Counted from the first letter of the stretch, positions 34,211 through 56,654 are shown. The stretch: DNA of 64,000 nucleotides from Streptomyces cinnabarinus (GCF_027270315.1 NZ_CP114413.1:1116001-1180000), one strand, 5' to 3'. Numbers and translations: made by a program. The notes: generated from the sequence alone by a model not told the origin.

Positions 34211-35221
34211 CTAGGCGCGGCCGGCCAGGGCGGGTGCGGGGACGGGCAGGGAGGGCGTGCAGTCGGCGAGGGCGACCGGTTCGCCCATCGCGACGACGAT
34301 CTTCCGGTCGCCGCGGAAGGGGTCACGGCCGTGCGCGGTGCGGACGTTGTCGACCAGGAGCAGGTCGCCGGGCTGCCAGGCGCGCCGTACGGTGGCGTGT
34401 TCGTAGGCCGCGTCGAGCACGGCCACGTCCTCGGGGGTCAGCGGGGTGCCGTCGCCGAACGCCGTGTTGAACGGCAGCCCGTCCCCGCCGAATTCGCCGA
34501 CCAGCACGTCACGGATGTCGGGGTCGAGCGCCCACTCGCTCCAGAACGCGACGTGGTTGAACCAGACCTCCTCGCCGGTGCGCGGGTGGCGGACGGTCGC
34601 CGAGCGCACCTGCCGGGTGCGCAGGGTGTCGTCGTCGCCCCAGGTGACGTCGATGGCGTTGGCGGCGCAGTAACGCTCCACGTCGGCGCGGGAGTCGGTG
34701 GCAAAGGCGGTCCGCCAGTCCAGCGAGATGTGCTCGGCGTAGTTGCGCACCAGGGACCAGCCGTGCCGGCGGAAGCGGTCGACCAGGTCGGCGGGGAGCC
34801 GGTCGAGGACCCGGCGGACGTCGGCGACCGGTGTGGCACCGCCCTCCGTGGGAGCGGTCAGACAGCCGAACAGCAGCAGGCCGGGGAAGGTCAGGGTGTA
34901 GCTGTTCTCGTTGTGCATCCGGATGGCCTGCGCGGGCGGCAGATCGGTGGAGGAGAACACGTCGTCGCCGAAGTCGCTGCGCGGGGTGGCCTTCTCCTGG
35001 TACTTGGCGCGCTCGGCGAACAGGGCGTCCCGCACGAGCGCGAAGTCGGCGGCGTCACTCACCGGAAGGCCGCGTAGATACAGTGCCCCGTGCCGGGTGA
35101 GCACGCCGCGCAGCGCGTCCCGGTGGGTGTCGATCCAGTCCGCGGCGGCGACCGCGTCCGGCAGGCCGTCGACGACGGCGGTGACCGGGGCACCGGGTTC
35201 CTCTAGCCAGTGGGGTGTCAT
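34211..35221 (-). CDS. TauD/TfdA (SyrP-like) Fe(II)/2-oxoglutarate oxygenase
   Basis: A 336-residue non-heme iron oxygenase. The iron triad appears as HNE in IRMHNENSYTL and the distal His in NVRTAHGRDPF, with the 2-oxoglutarate-binding Arg just after (RGDRKI). WFNHVAFWSEWALDP is typical of SyrP-like and Glu/Asp hydroxylase relatives in NRPS clusters, which act on carrier-bound residues. The ATG at 35221 overlaps the TEII stop as ATGA. The stop codon lies in the MITE target duplication. It belongs to operon I and is a candidate beta-hydroxylase for the residue presented by the stand-alone A-T or module 4. Confidence 0.87.
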   Translation of the reverse strand: MTPHWLEEPGAPVTAVVDGLPDAVAAADWIDTHRDALRGVLTRHGALYLRGLPVSDAADFALVRDALFAERAKYQEKATPRSDFGDDVFSSTDLPPAQAIRMHNENSYTLTFPGLLLFGCLTAPTEGGATPVADVRRVLDRLPADLVDRFRRHGWSLVRNYAEHISLDWRTAFATDSRADVERYCAANAIDVTWGDDDTLRTRQVRSATVRHPRTGEEVWFNHVAFWSEWALDPDIRDVLVGEFGGDGLPFNTAFGDGTPLTPEDVAVLDAAYEHATVRRAWQPGDLLLVDNVRTAHGRDPFRGDRKIVVAMGEPVALADCTPSLPVPAPALAGRA

Positions 35222-36003
35222 CGCACACCCTCCTCCAGGTCGGCGTCGGCGAAGTGATCGGGCAGGGCCTGCCACACCGACGGGGTGTAGAAGTGGCCGC
35301 CGGGCAGGGCGTCCACGCGGAGTCCACCGGTGGCGCAGCGTGCCCACTGCTCGGCGACGGCCGGTTCGATGACCGCGTCGTCCTCGCCGTACAGCACATG
35401 CACGGGCACGGACGTGGTGACGCCGTGCCGGGGCCGGTAGGAGTCGCGGACCGTGATGTCGGCGCGCATCAGCTCGATCGCCATCTCCCGCAGGTCGGGG
35501 TCGTCGAGCGCGTAGTCGGGCAGCAGCCCGATGGTCCGCATCCACTCCACGAGGTGTCCTTCGGTGTCCTCAAGGCGCGGGAAGCGGTCGCGCTCGGTGA
35601 CGCCGCGGTCGGGCGCGTTGCAGGAGGAGACGATCAGGCGCTCGGGCAGCGGGGCGCCGCGCTCGGCGAGCCGCACGGTGACGTCGAACGCCATCCAGCC
35701 GCCCATGCTGTGGCCGAACAGGCGGTAGGGGCGGTTCGGCGCGGCGGCCGCGGCGCGGACCACGGCGTCGGTGGCGTCCTCGGCGAGGGCGTCCCAGTCC
35801 GGGGCGAACTCCTCGGCGAAGCGGCCCTCGCGGCCCGGGTAGCAGACGAGGGCCAGGTCGGTGGCCTCGCCGAGCGACGGCTGCCAGGCCCGGTAGGACC
35901 CGGTACCGCCACCACAGAAGCCGAGGCACACGAGGGTGCGGGTGGCGTCCGGCCGGGGTACGGGCCGGACCACCGTGGTGTCCTGGAGCAGTTGGCCGGT
36001 CAT
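35218..36003 (-). CDS. Type II (proofreading) thioesterase
   Basis: A 261-residue alpha/beta hydrolase that removes wrong or stalled groups from carrier proteins. The nucleophile is in FGHSMGGWMAF, the acid in LYGEDDAVI and the catalytic His in LPGGHFYTPS; LGFCGGGTGSYRAW is a typical TEII N-terminus. It starts 2 bp after the mbtH stop and its own stop overlaps the TauD-type start, so these three genes are translationally linked. It may serve both assembly lines. Confidence 0.92.
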   Translation of the reverse strand: MTGQLLQDTTVVRPVPRPDATRTLVCLGFCGGGTGSYRAWQPSLGEATDLALVCYPGREGRFAEEFAPDWDALAEDATDAVVRAAAAAPNRPYRLFGHSMGGWMAFDVTVRLAERGAPLPERLIVSSCNAPDRGVTERDRFPRLEDTEGHLVEWMRTIGLLPDYALDDPDLREMAIELMRADITVRDSYRPRHGVTTSVPVHVLYGEDDAVIEPAVAEQWARCATGGLRVDALPGGHFYTPSVWQALPDHFADADLEEGVR

Positions 36004-36005
36004 CG

Positions 36006-36224
36006 TCAGCCGGCCATCCGGTCCATGGCCCGGCGCAGGCTCGCCGGGCGGATGTCGGTCCAGTGGGTCTCGATGTACTCCAGGCACGCGGCGCGGCTGT
36101 CGACACCGTGGACGGTGCGCCAGCCGGCCGGTACGGCGATCTGGGCGGGCCACAGCGAGTGCTGGTCCTCGTCGTTGGCGAGGACCAGGTACTGTCCGTT
36201 CTCGTTCTCGAAGGGGTTCGGCAT
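36006..36224 (-). CDS. mbtH: MbtH-like protein
   Basis: A 72-residue NRPS chaperone that binds A domains and improves their folding and activity. It has the family signature NEDQHSLWPA-like segment (read here as NDEDQHSLWPAQIAVPAGW) and TDIRPASLRRAM. It is the first gene after a 190-bp gap within operon I, so an internal promoter may lie upstream. No second copy is seen in the window, so it probably serves all A domains in both lines. Confidence 0.95.
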   Translation of the reverse strand: MPNPFENENGQYLVLANDEDQHSLWPAQIAVPAGWRTVHGVDSRAACLEYIETHWTDIRPASLRRAMDRMAG

Positions 36225-36272
36225 GGTGCTGTCCCGTCTGTCGTGGGTCGGACGGCTGGTCGGTGCGGTGTG

Positions 36273-36290
36273 CCGGGCCCGACGGCCCGG
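36273..36290. promoter_or_regulatory. Hairpin in 190-bp gap upstream of mbtH
   Basis: CCGGGCC at 36273-36279 pairs with GGCCCGG at 36284-36290 around a 4-nt loop. The gap is the longest within operon I apart from the MITE region. Read on the minus strand it also contains TACGAT, a possible -10 element for mbtH, without a convincing -35. Weak evidence. Confidence 0.3.
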
Positions 36291-36414
36291 ACTGCGTCGA
36301 TCGTAGGAACGGCCCGGCCGCCGAAGAGGCAGTTGACCAGGCAGGTGGCGGGAAGTTTCGCTTCCGGCCGAGGAGTTGGCCGGGCCACGCGGCCGGTCGC
36401 GGTCGCGCGGCCGG

Positions 36415-37698
36415 TCAGGGCACGCGGGCCGTCGTGGTGAGTGAGGACCGTGGTGCCGCGTACGAGGTGTCCGGATGCCACAGGTCCTCGGAGTCCAGGT
36501 CGCGGGGGTGGTACTTGCCCAACGCGCTGACGATCAGCCGTAGTTCGAGGGCGAGCGCGGCCACCAGGCGGTCGAGTCCCGCCTCGGGGTCCTCGTCCAC
36601 GGCGAGCAGCGCGGCCCGGCCGAGGCCGACGGCGCGCGCCCCGGCGGCCAGTGCCTTGGCAGCTCGGGCGCCCTCCCAGATCCGGCCGCTGACGAGCAGG
36701 CACTCCTCGGGGCCCGGCCGCACCCGGCGCAGGCACTCCGCGAGCGGCAGGCCCACGTCGTGGAGGAAGGCGAGCGGGGCCCAGCCGGAGCCGCCCTCGG
36801 CGCCGTCGACCGTGACCGAGTCGGCGCCGGCCGCCCAGGCGGTGGCGGCCGCCTCCCCCACGTCGCGGGCGGGAGGAAGCTTCACCCAGATCCTGGCCCG
36901 GGGGAAGTTGTTGCGCATCAGACGGACCTGGTGGGCGAGGATCTCCTCGGTGAAGGTGCCGGGGCTGCCGCTGCGCAGCACGCGGGAGGTGCCGTCGCCG
37001 AGCACGGGCTCGACGGCGTACTGCTCCTGCAGCCGCTCGGCGTCGGCGGCGTCGACGACGGTCATCCCGCCGAGCCCCGGTTTGGCGCCCTGGCCCACCT
37101 TCAGTTCGAAGGCGAGCCGCCCGGCGTCCACCAGCGGCCGCACGGAGGTGTCGCTGTAGACGAGGTTCCAGATCTCGGCGTCGGCGTCCTCGGTCGACTG
37201 CTGTACGACGACGCCACCGGAGTCCTCCAGGGCGCCCTGGTAGGCGGCGATACGGCCGAGCAGGGTGCGGCCCTCGCGTTCGCCGAGCCGTCCGGTGCCG
37301 TTGACGGGGCCGATGTTCTCTCCGACGACGATGGGGATGCCGAGCCGGGCGGCCTGCCGGGCGGCGGCCACGCCCAGGTCGCGGCTGGCGACCTGGGTGG
37401 AGCCGAACGCGGAGACGTACACCGGCAGTTCGGCCGGGAGGCCGCCGATGTCGGTGACCGTGTCGACGTCCCGGTACAGGGGTTCGCGGGCCAGCTCGAT
37501 CAGCTTCTCCAGCCGGCGCGGCACGAAGGCCGGCGGCACCAGCCGGGTCCGATCCAGGACGTCGTCGCCGCCGCGCCCGTCGGCGCCGAACAGTTCGCTG
37601 CCGTAGGCGGACGCGGGCGGGAAGACGCGGGCCGCGCCCTGCCGGGCCCTGGCACGTATCTCGTCCTCCGGGAACCCGGAGGCGTGCAGTGCGCTCAT
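36415..37698 (-). CDS. FMN-binding glutamate synthase family protein (GltB-like synthase domain)
   Basis: A 427-residue protein matching the FMN/TIM-barrel synthase domain of glutamate synthase, without the glutaminase and Fe-S regions of full GltB. Visible core segments are FELKVGQGAKPGLGGM, IWVKLPPARDVGEAA and SVTVDGAEGGSGWAPLAF, which match the flavin-binding barrel. The ATG at 37698 is chosen because homology starts near it. It follows the glutamate mutase genes, so it probably feeds or regenerates glutamate for 3-methylaspartate formation, or catalyses a related FMN-dependent amination. Its exact reaction is not known. Confidence 0.85.
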   Translation of the reverse strand: MSALHASGFPEDEIRARARQGAARVFPPASAYGSELFGADGRGGDDVLDRTRLVPPAFVPRRLEKLIELAREPLYRDVDTVTDIGGLPAELPVYVSAFGSTQVASRDLGVAAARQAARLGIPIVVGENIGPVNGTGRLGEREGRTLLGRIAAYQGALEDSGGVVVQQSTEDADAEIWNLVYSDTSVRPLVDAGRLAFELKVGQGAKPGLGGMTVVDAADAERLQEQYAVEPVLGDGTSRVLRSGSPGTFTEEILAHQVRLMRNNFPRARIWVKLPPARDVGEAAATAWAAGADSVTVDGAEGGSGWAPLAFLHDVGLPLAECLRRVRPGPEECLLVSGRIWEGARAAKALAAGARAVGLGRAALLAVDEDPEAGLDRLVAALALELRLIVSALGKYHPRDLDSEDLWHPDTSYAAPRSSLTTTARVP

Positions 37699-37774
37699 GT
37701 CGTATCGCTCCCTCGCATGGGTGGGCTGCTGTGCCGCGACGGCTCGCGGGCCGGTCTCACGAGCGGCCGGTTTC

Positions 37775-39079
37775 TCATGAGCGGAGCCGCGCGGGCTCGC
37801 GGTGCGGGCCGGTCGCGGTGAGTTCCCCGAGGTCGAGGCGGGTCTCGACGTGGTGCAGCGCGTCGAGGAGGCCGCTGCTGGTGAGGGCGGCGGCCGGGCG
37901 GGCCGTGACGACATGCCCGATCGGCATGGCGCCGACGGAGCTCCAGCCCAGCCGGCCGCGCTCGTCGATGTAGCCGGCGCTGCGGCCGGCGTTGTCGGGG
38001 TGCAGGCAGTACGGCACGTCGAGCCAGCCCCGGCCGAACGCCGTGCGCAGTCCCCGGCCGATGTCGGGGCCGAGGCAGAGCACCGCCTCGACGAGGGCGC
38101 GGGCCTCGGCGTACACCTGGGTGTCCCGGTCGCCGTCGTCGGGCGCCCCCGGGCCGCCGGGGCGGACGGTGCGAGCCGTGTGCGCCGAGGTCTCCAGGGC
38201 GGCGACGTTCTCGGCGACGGTGGGGATACGGCGCGCCTCGACAGCGGTCTTCACGATGAGCCGCTGCGCGCCGGCCCGCACCGCGAGCCGTACCGCCCGG
38301 TCCTGGAGGGCGCGGGCGCCGGACGAGGTGCGTGGATAGACGCCCATGTAGGTGTAGACGACGATGTGCCAGTCCACGCCGGGCAGCAGGTCGGCGGCGA
38401 GCGCGCGCAACGCCCGTACCGCCTCCTCGTCCTGGTGCGGATCGGTCTGCTGGGCGTAGCTCAGGGAGATGCTGCGCAGCCCGTGGTGGACGAAGAACAT
38501 CCCTTCCAGCAGGGACAGCGCGACGAGCAGTCCGGGCGGACACAGCTGGCCCATCATGCAGCCGCCGAAGGACTCCAGATGCGGTTCGACGCCCGGCCGG
38601 CGGGCCTCGGCGAGCAGTTCGCAGGCCCGGGTCCAGTTGTCCACCGCGTCGGCGAGCGGGGTGCGGCTGTACGGCAGGCAGTAGGAGACGGGTCCGCCCT
38701 CGGTGGCGTGCAGTCCGGCCGCGAGCAGTCCGCGGACGATGTTCTGCGGGGCGGCGGACCCGTGCCGTACCTGGACCGGGAATCCGGGGCCGTCGATGCC
38801 GTCGAGCATACGGCGGGTGGCGGCCGGGCCGTGGGTGAGCAGCGGGTAGCCGTTGAGGTCGGTGCCCTCGGTGACGGCACGGCGGGCGGCGGTGAGGTCA
38901 CCGACCCTGGTGTAGCTGTCGAGGGTGAGCGTGCCGACCGCGGTGGCGTCCGCGTCGCGGGTGGCGAGCAGGCCCCGGCGCATCCGCTCCGGTGAGCCGA
39001 AGCCCATGCGGGGCTGGACGACGAGTTCGCGCGCGCCGCGGACGAACGCGCCGAACCCGGTGGTGGTCGGGGCGTCCAT
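37775..39079 (-). CDS. Glutamate mutase epsilon subunit (MutE/GlmE)
   Basis: A 434-residue catalytic barrel subunit of B12-dependent glutamate mutase, which rearranges L-glutamate to (2S,3S)-3-methylaspartate. Characteristic segments are PRMGFGSPERMRRGLLATR, LNGYPLLTHGPAATRR, VRHGSAAPQNIVRG and SFGGCMMGQLCPPGLLVALSLLEG. Its ATG overlaps the sigma-subunit stop by one base (TGATG), so the two subunits are translationally coupled. Secondary-metabolite homologues supply 3-methylaspartate in friulimicin-type lipopeptides and a related unit in nikkomycin. No methylaspartate ammonia-lyase gene lies nearby, which argues against glutamate catabolism. Confidence 0.92.
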   Translation of the reverse strand: MDAPTTTGFGAFVRGARELVVQPRMGFGSPERMRRGLLATRDADATAVGTLTLDSYTRVGDLTAARRAVTEGTDLNGYPLLTHGPAATRRMLDGIDGPGFPVQVRHGSAAPQNIVRGLLAAGLHATEGGPVSYCLPYSRTPLADAVDNWTRACELLAEARRPGVEPHLESFGGCMMGQLCPPGLLVALSLLEGMFFVHHGLRSISLSYAQQTDPHQDEEAVRALRALAADLLPGVDWHIVVYTYMGVYPRTSSGARALQDRAVRLAVRAGAQRLIVKTAVEARRIPTVAENVAALETSAHTARTVRPGGPGAPDDGDRDTQVYAEARALVEAVLCLGPDIGRGLRTAFGRGWLDVPYCLHPDNAGRSAGYIDERGRLGWSSVGAMPIGHVVTARPAAALTSSGLLDALHHVETRLDLGELTATGPHREPARLRS

Positions 39080-39549
39080 CAGCGGCACACCCCGGCCGTG
39101 AGCGTGTCGAGGTAGCGGCGAAAGGGCGCGGTCCCGGCGCTCTCCTCGAACACCTCCGCGAACCCGGCGGCCCGCAGCCGCGGCAGCCAGGCCCGGGTGG
39201 TCTCCTCGGCGGTGCCGAGCTTGCCGCCGATCACCACGGGGAGCGCGGCGAATCGCGGTTCGGCGCGGATCCGTGCGATCAGCCGCAGTCCGTCGGCGGC
39301 TCCGTGGCCGTTGACGCTGCTGACCACGACGAGGTCGGGGCTCTGGGCCAGCGCCCGGGTGACGACGAGTTCTTCGGGGACACAGGCCCCGAGGTTGGTC
39401 ACACGGTGGCCCCACTCGGTGAGGAGGAGTTCGAGGTAGATCAGGTTCCAGGTGTGCGCGTCGGACGAGGTGCCGGTCACCACGACGTCAAGCCCGGTGG
39501 CCGGGACGCCCCGGGTGGGGCCCGCGGCGCCGGGGGCGGTGGTCTGCAT
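39079..39549 (-). CDS. Glutamate mutase sigma subunit (cobalamin-binding, MutS/GlmS type)
   Basis: A 156-residue Rossmann-like cobalamin-binding protein, partner of the epsilon subunit. The B12 motif D-x-H-x-x-G appears as SDAHTWNL: the axial His is kept but the usual Gly is Asn. Later B12 loop elements are VVVSSVNGHG and PVVIGGKLG. Length is typical. It starts 21 bp after the SDR stop and overlaps the epsilon start, inside operon I. The Gly-to-Asn change may be normal for actinomycete secondary-metabolite versions. Confidence 0.9.
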   Translation of the reverse strand: MQTTAPGAAGPTRGVPATGLDVVVTGTSSDAHTWNLIYLELLLTEWGHRVTNLGACVPEELVVTRALAQSPDLVVVSSVNGHGAADGLRLIARIRAEPRFAALPVVIGGKLGTAEETTRAWLPRLRAAGFAEVFEESAGTAPFRRYLDTLTAGVCR

Positions 39550-39570
39550 GCGGACTGCTCCCCCGTCCGG

Positions 39571-40320
39571 TCAGTGCCCGGCGCGTACGGCGGTGCCGTA
39601 CGCGGACGTCGTGGCACCGGCGGTCTCCCCGCCGTCGATCACGAGTTCCTGGCCGGTGAGGAAGCCGGCCTCGGCCGAGGCCAGATAGAAGAAGGCCGCG
39701 GCGATCTCGGCGGGGTCGGCGTGCCGTCCGGCGGGGATGCGCGCGTTGGTGTCAGCGAGCATCTGGTCGGTGTACTCGGCGAGTTGCATGGGCGTGAGCA
39801 CACCGCCGGGGCTGACGCAGGCGGTGCGCACGACCGGGCTGAGCTCCAGCGCGAAGGTCTGGGTGAGGGCGAAGACGCCGGCCTTGGTGGCGTTGTAGTC
39901 GGCGTAATAGGGGTAACCCCGGCGGCCGTTGACGGACGCCGTGGCGAGCAGGACGCCGTGGCCCTGCCCGGCCATGATGCGGGCGGCGGACTGCCAGACG
40001 CCCAGGACGCCGAGGAGGTTGACGTCGGTGATGCGGCGGGCGTCCTTCTCCTGGATGTCGAGGACACCGTGCCGGACGCTGATGCCGGCGTTGGCGATGA
40101 CCACGTCCAGGCGTCCGGTGTCGCGGTGAACGTCGGCGAGGGCGTCCCGTACGGCGTCCCAGTCGGCGGTGTCGGCGCGTATCCAGTGTCCGGCCGGGTG
40201 GCCGTCCGGTTCGGGTGCCTTGATGTCCAGGTTGACCACGTGGTCGCCCGCCTCGGTGAAGCGCAGGGCGGTGGCGCGGCCGATGCCGCTGGACGCGCCG
40301 GTGATGACGACGGTGCGCAT
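39571..40320 (-). CDS. Short-chain dehydrogenase/reductase
   Basis: A 249-residue classical SDR with TGASSGIGRA (cofactor), NAGISVRHG, catalytic YADYNATKAG (Tyr/Lys) after a Ser, and CVSPGGVLTPM. An Asp at the end of the second strand (VNLDIKAP) favours NAD(H). The ATG at 40320 has AAGGAG upstream; the frame is open further upstream without homology. It lies between the VioC-like oxygenase and glutamate mutase genes in operon I, so it may oxidise a beta-hydroxy amino acid or reduce a keto intermediate. Substrate unknown. Confidence 0.87.
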   Translation of the reverse strand: MRTVVITGASSGIGRATALRFTEAGDHVVNLDIKAPEPDGHPAGHWIRADTADWDAVRDALADVHRDTGRLDVVIANAGISVRHGVLDIQEKDARRITDVNLLGVLGVWQSAARIMAGQGHGVLLATASVNGRRGYPYYADYNATKAGVFALTQTFALELSPVVRTACVSPGGVLTPMQLAEYTDQMLADTNARIPAGRHADPAEIAAAFFYLASAEAGFLTGQELVIDGGETAGATTSAYGTAVRAGH

Positions 40321-40376
40321 GTCTGACTCCTTGGTGGCACGTGCGGGTCGGAAGGAGAAGGGGGCGGCGGCCGGCG

Positions 40377-41396
40377 TCAGAACAGCACCCGGCCGCGCGT
40401 CGTCCGGCTCACGGGGGCCGCCTTGCGCAGATCGCGGCTGACGATCATCCGCTTCAGCCAGCGGTCGCTGCCGTCGTAGCGCACGGGGTAGGGCTTGCGG
40501 CCGTGCACCGCCAGGTAGTTGTCGACGATCAGCAGGCTGCCCTGCTCCACGACGACCGTGTGCTGCACCCGCTCCAGCTCGGCCATCAGGGTGTGCACGG
40601 CCCGTTCGGCCGCCGGCTCGTCGGAGGCGCAGCGCATGAAGGGCAGGTCGATACGGAGATAGGGCCGGTCGGGGTCGCCGAACAGGACGGGCACGGCATC
40701 CGGGGAGTGCAGCATCTGCTCCATGCGGGCGAGCGCCGGGTGGCCGGGGTGCCGCAGTTGCAGCTGCCGGATGTGCTCGTCGTCGGGGAGGATGTGGAAC
40801 AGCGGACGCATCAGCAGGGCCAGGTCCTCGCGACTGAGCTTCACGTCCCGCACGGAGGCGAGGATGGTCGGCACCCGGTCGTGGTTGCGGATCCCGAACA
40901 GCAGCAGATAGTCGCAGCGGCCGGGGTGGAAGCCGTCCTCGGTGTGGAACTCCAGCAGGGTGGCGCTGCCGTGGCCGCTCTGGCGCTCCTCGTCGCCGCG
41001 GATCGGCAGGATGTTCTGGATCATCCGGCCGAGTTGCAGGGTGGACCAGGTGAAGGGGTCGCCGAGCGCGGTGGCGCACATGGCGAGGAACAGCTCCTGT
41101 TCCAGGGTGGCCGCGGGGTCCGTGGGCTGATCCCAGTGGCCGGGGGTCGGTCCGACGGCGCCGTCGTCGACGGGGAAGCCGTGGATGAGCAGGCCGGCGG
41201 CCGGCTCGGTGCGCCGGAAGGTCTCCAGGAACTTCTTCAGGCGCGGTGGCAGTCCGGCGTCGGCGAAGCGGTTGTCGTCGTAGCGGGCCGGGTCCGCCGG
41301 GTCGGGCAGGGAGGCGGCCAGGCCGGCGGCCTCCTCGCGTATCCGGGACACCTCGGCGTCGGACAACTCGTACTGCAGGACGGTCTCTTCGATCAT
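40377..41396 (-). CDS. VioC/AsnO-type Fe(II)/2-oxoglutarate oxygenase (clavaminate-synthase-like)
   Basis: A 339-residue oxygenase. The HxE iron motif is in LLEFHTEDGFHPG, the distal His and 2-oxoglutarate Arg are in LAVHGRKPYPVRYDGSDRW followed by LKRMIVSRDL; the PVDDGAVGPTPGHW and ILPIRGDEE segments are also VioC-like. Characterised relatives beta-hydroxylate free Arg (VioC), Asn (AsnO) or ornithine-like residues. It starts 21 bp after the big NRPS stop. It probably hydroxylates a free amino acid before activation, possibly a substrate of the identical modules 2 and 3. Confidence 0.88.
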   Translation of the reverse strand: MIEETVLQYELSDAEVSRIREEAAGLAASLPDPADPARYDDNRFADAGLPPRLKKFLETFRRTEPAAGLLIHGFPVDDGAVGPTPGHWDQPTDPAATLEQELFLAMCATALGDPFTWSTLQLGRMIQNILPIRGDEERQSGHGSATLLEFHTEDGFHPGRCDYLLLFGIRNHDRVPTILASVRDVKLSREDLALLMRPLFHILPDDEHIRQLQLRHPGHPALARMEQMLHSPDAVPVLFGDPDRPYLRIDLPFMRCASDEPAAERAVHTLMAELERVQHTVVVEQGSLLIVDNYLAVHGRKPYPVRYDGSDRWLKRMIVSRDLRKAAPVSRTTRGRVLF

Positions 41397-41417
41397 GGAT
41401 CGGCTCTTTCCTCGGTG

Positions 41418-55466
<14,049 letters not shown>

Positions 55467-55544
55467 AGCTTTCCACTCCACCTTGTCTGGGGTTGACGGA
55501 TCTCACGAACGGGAATTGCGGGGGCCGGCCGACGGACCGTGGGC

Positions 55545-56546
55545 TCAGGCCGAGTAGATTCCGGGGAGTTTCGGGTAGGCGCTGGCCTGCCAGACGGATT
55601 CGACGCCTGTGACATAGCGGGTGAGCCGTTCCAGGCCGATACCGAATCCGGAACTGGCCGGAATTCCGGCGCGGGCCATGTCCAGATACCAGCCGTACTT
55701 GGCGGGGTTCTCCCCGGTCTCCCGCATACGGGTTACGATCCGCTGGTATTCGTGTTCGCGTTCGCTTCCGCTGGCTATCTCGCCGTATCCCTCGGGTAGC
55801 AGCAGATCGAAATTGCGCAGCACACCCGGGTTCTCACGGCTCTCGCGGTCGTAGAACCCGCGGGAGCCCTTCGGGTAGTCGGTGACGAAGAAGGGGCGGG
55901 TGGTCTCGCGCGACAGCCGCGCCTCGTCGGCCCAGGCGATCTCGGCGTGCGGGTCGCCGTTCACCCGCGCGACCGCGTCAGCGTGCGACATCACGTCGAA
56001 GGGGCCTGAAAGCACGTCCTGGAAGCGGTTCACGTCCCGGCCGAGCCGGGCCAGCTCCTCCCCCATGGTGGCGGCGACCTCGCGGACCGCGGTGACCACG
56101 ATGCCCTGGGCGACCCGCATGATCTCCTCGCGGCCGTGCCCGGCGGCCTCGACGTCGATCTGGTGGAACTCGGCCAGATGACGGCCGGTGTCGGCGGTCT
56201 CCGGGGGTTCCAGACGGACATTGGGCGCGATGCAGAAGATCTTGTCGAAGGCGTGCAGGGAGGCCTGCTTGTAGAGGATCGCGCTCGTCATCAGCTTGTA
56301 GCGGCGGCCGTAGTAGTCGATGTCGACCTGTTTGGCGCCGCGCACTCCGGGGTCGGTGACGGGGCCGATGATCGGGGCGCTCAGTTCCACGAAACCGGCC
56401 TCGTCGAGATGTCTGCGGATCGCCATCAGCATGCGGTGCTGAATGCGCAGGACATCACGGGTGACCGGGTCGGAGAGATGCGCCTGCGGGGATTCCGGCG
56501 GGCGTTGCCGATGAAGTGCCGCGGTTTCCTTCAGGCCCGTTGCCAT
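55545..56546 (-). CDS. Stand-alone AsnRS/AspRS-like class II catalytic core (archaeal asparagine-synthetase-like)
   Basis: A 333-residue protein matching the class II aminoacyl-tRNA synthetase core of the Asx group: VELSAPIIGPVTDPGVRG (motif 1 area), CIAPNVRLEPPETADTGRH and LAEFHQIDVEA (motif 2 area), and SSGFGIGLERLTRYV (motif 3 with its Arg). The N-terminal anticodon-binding OB-fold of real AsnRS or AspRS (about 100 residues) is absent, so normal tRNA charging is unlikely. Stand-alone cores of this type in archaea are asparagine synthetases that amidate Asp through an aspartyl-adenylate. It is the first gene of operon I, 78 bp before the big NRPS. Possible roles are amidating Asp or 3-methylaspartate, forming another amide bond, or resistance. 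The reaction is not established. Confidence 0.85.
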   Translation of the reverse strand: MATGLKETAALHRQRPPESPQAHLSDPVTRDVLRIQHRMLMAIRRHLDEAGFVELSAPIIGPVTDPGVRGAKQVDIDYYGRRYKLMTSAILYKQASLHAFDKIFCIAPNVRLEPPETADTGRHLAEFHQIDVEAAGHGREEIMRVAQGIVVTAVREVAATMGEELARLGRDVNRFQDVLSGPFDVMSHADAVARVNGDPHAEIAWADEARLSRETTRPFFVTDYPKGSRGFYDRESRENPGVLRNFDLLLPEGYGEIASGSEREHEYQRIVTRMRETGENPAKYGWYLDMARAGIPASSGFGIGLERLTRYVTGVESVWQASAYPKLPGIYSA

Positions 56547-56628
56547 GTGAGGTCTCGATTCTCTGAAAGGGCGTGCCGACCGGGTCGATCGGGCCCGGCC
56601 GACAGCGGTTCCGGCTGATTTCAGCGTG

Positions 56629-56654
56629 AGATTAGTACGCGGATTTTCGGACAA
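56629..56654 (-). promoter_or_regulatory. Candidate promoter of NRPS operon I
   Basis: The leader upstream of the AsnRS-like gene has the most AT-rich patch nearby. Read on the minus strand, TTGTCC (56649-56654) and TAATCT (56629-56634) could be -35 and -10 elements, but the 14-nt spacing is short. The rest of the 56547-56815 gap shows no gene or clear operator. Confidence 0.3.
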
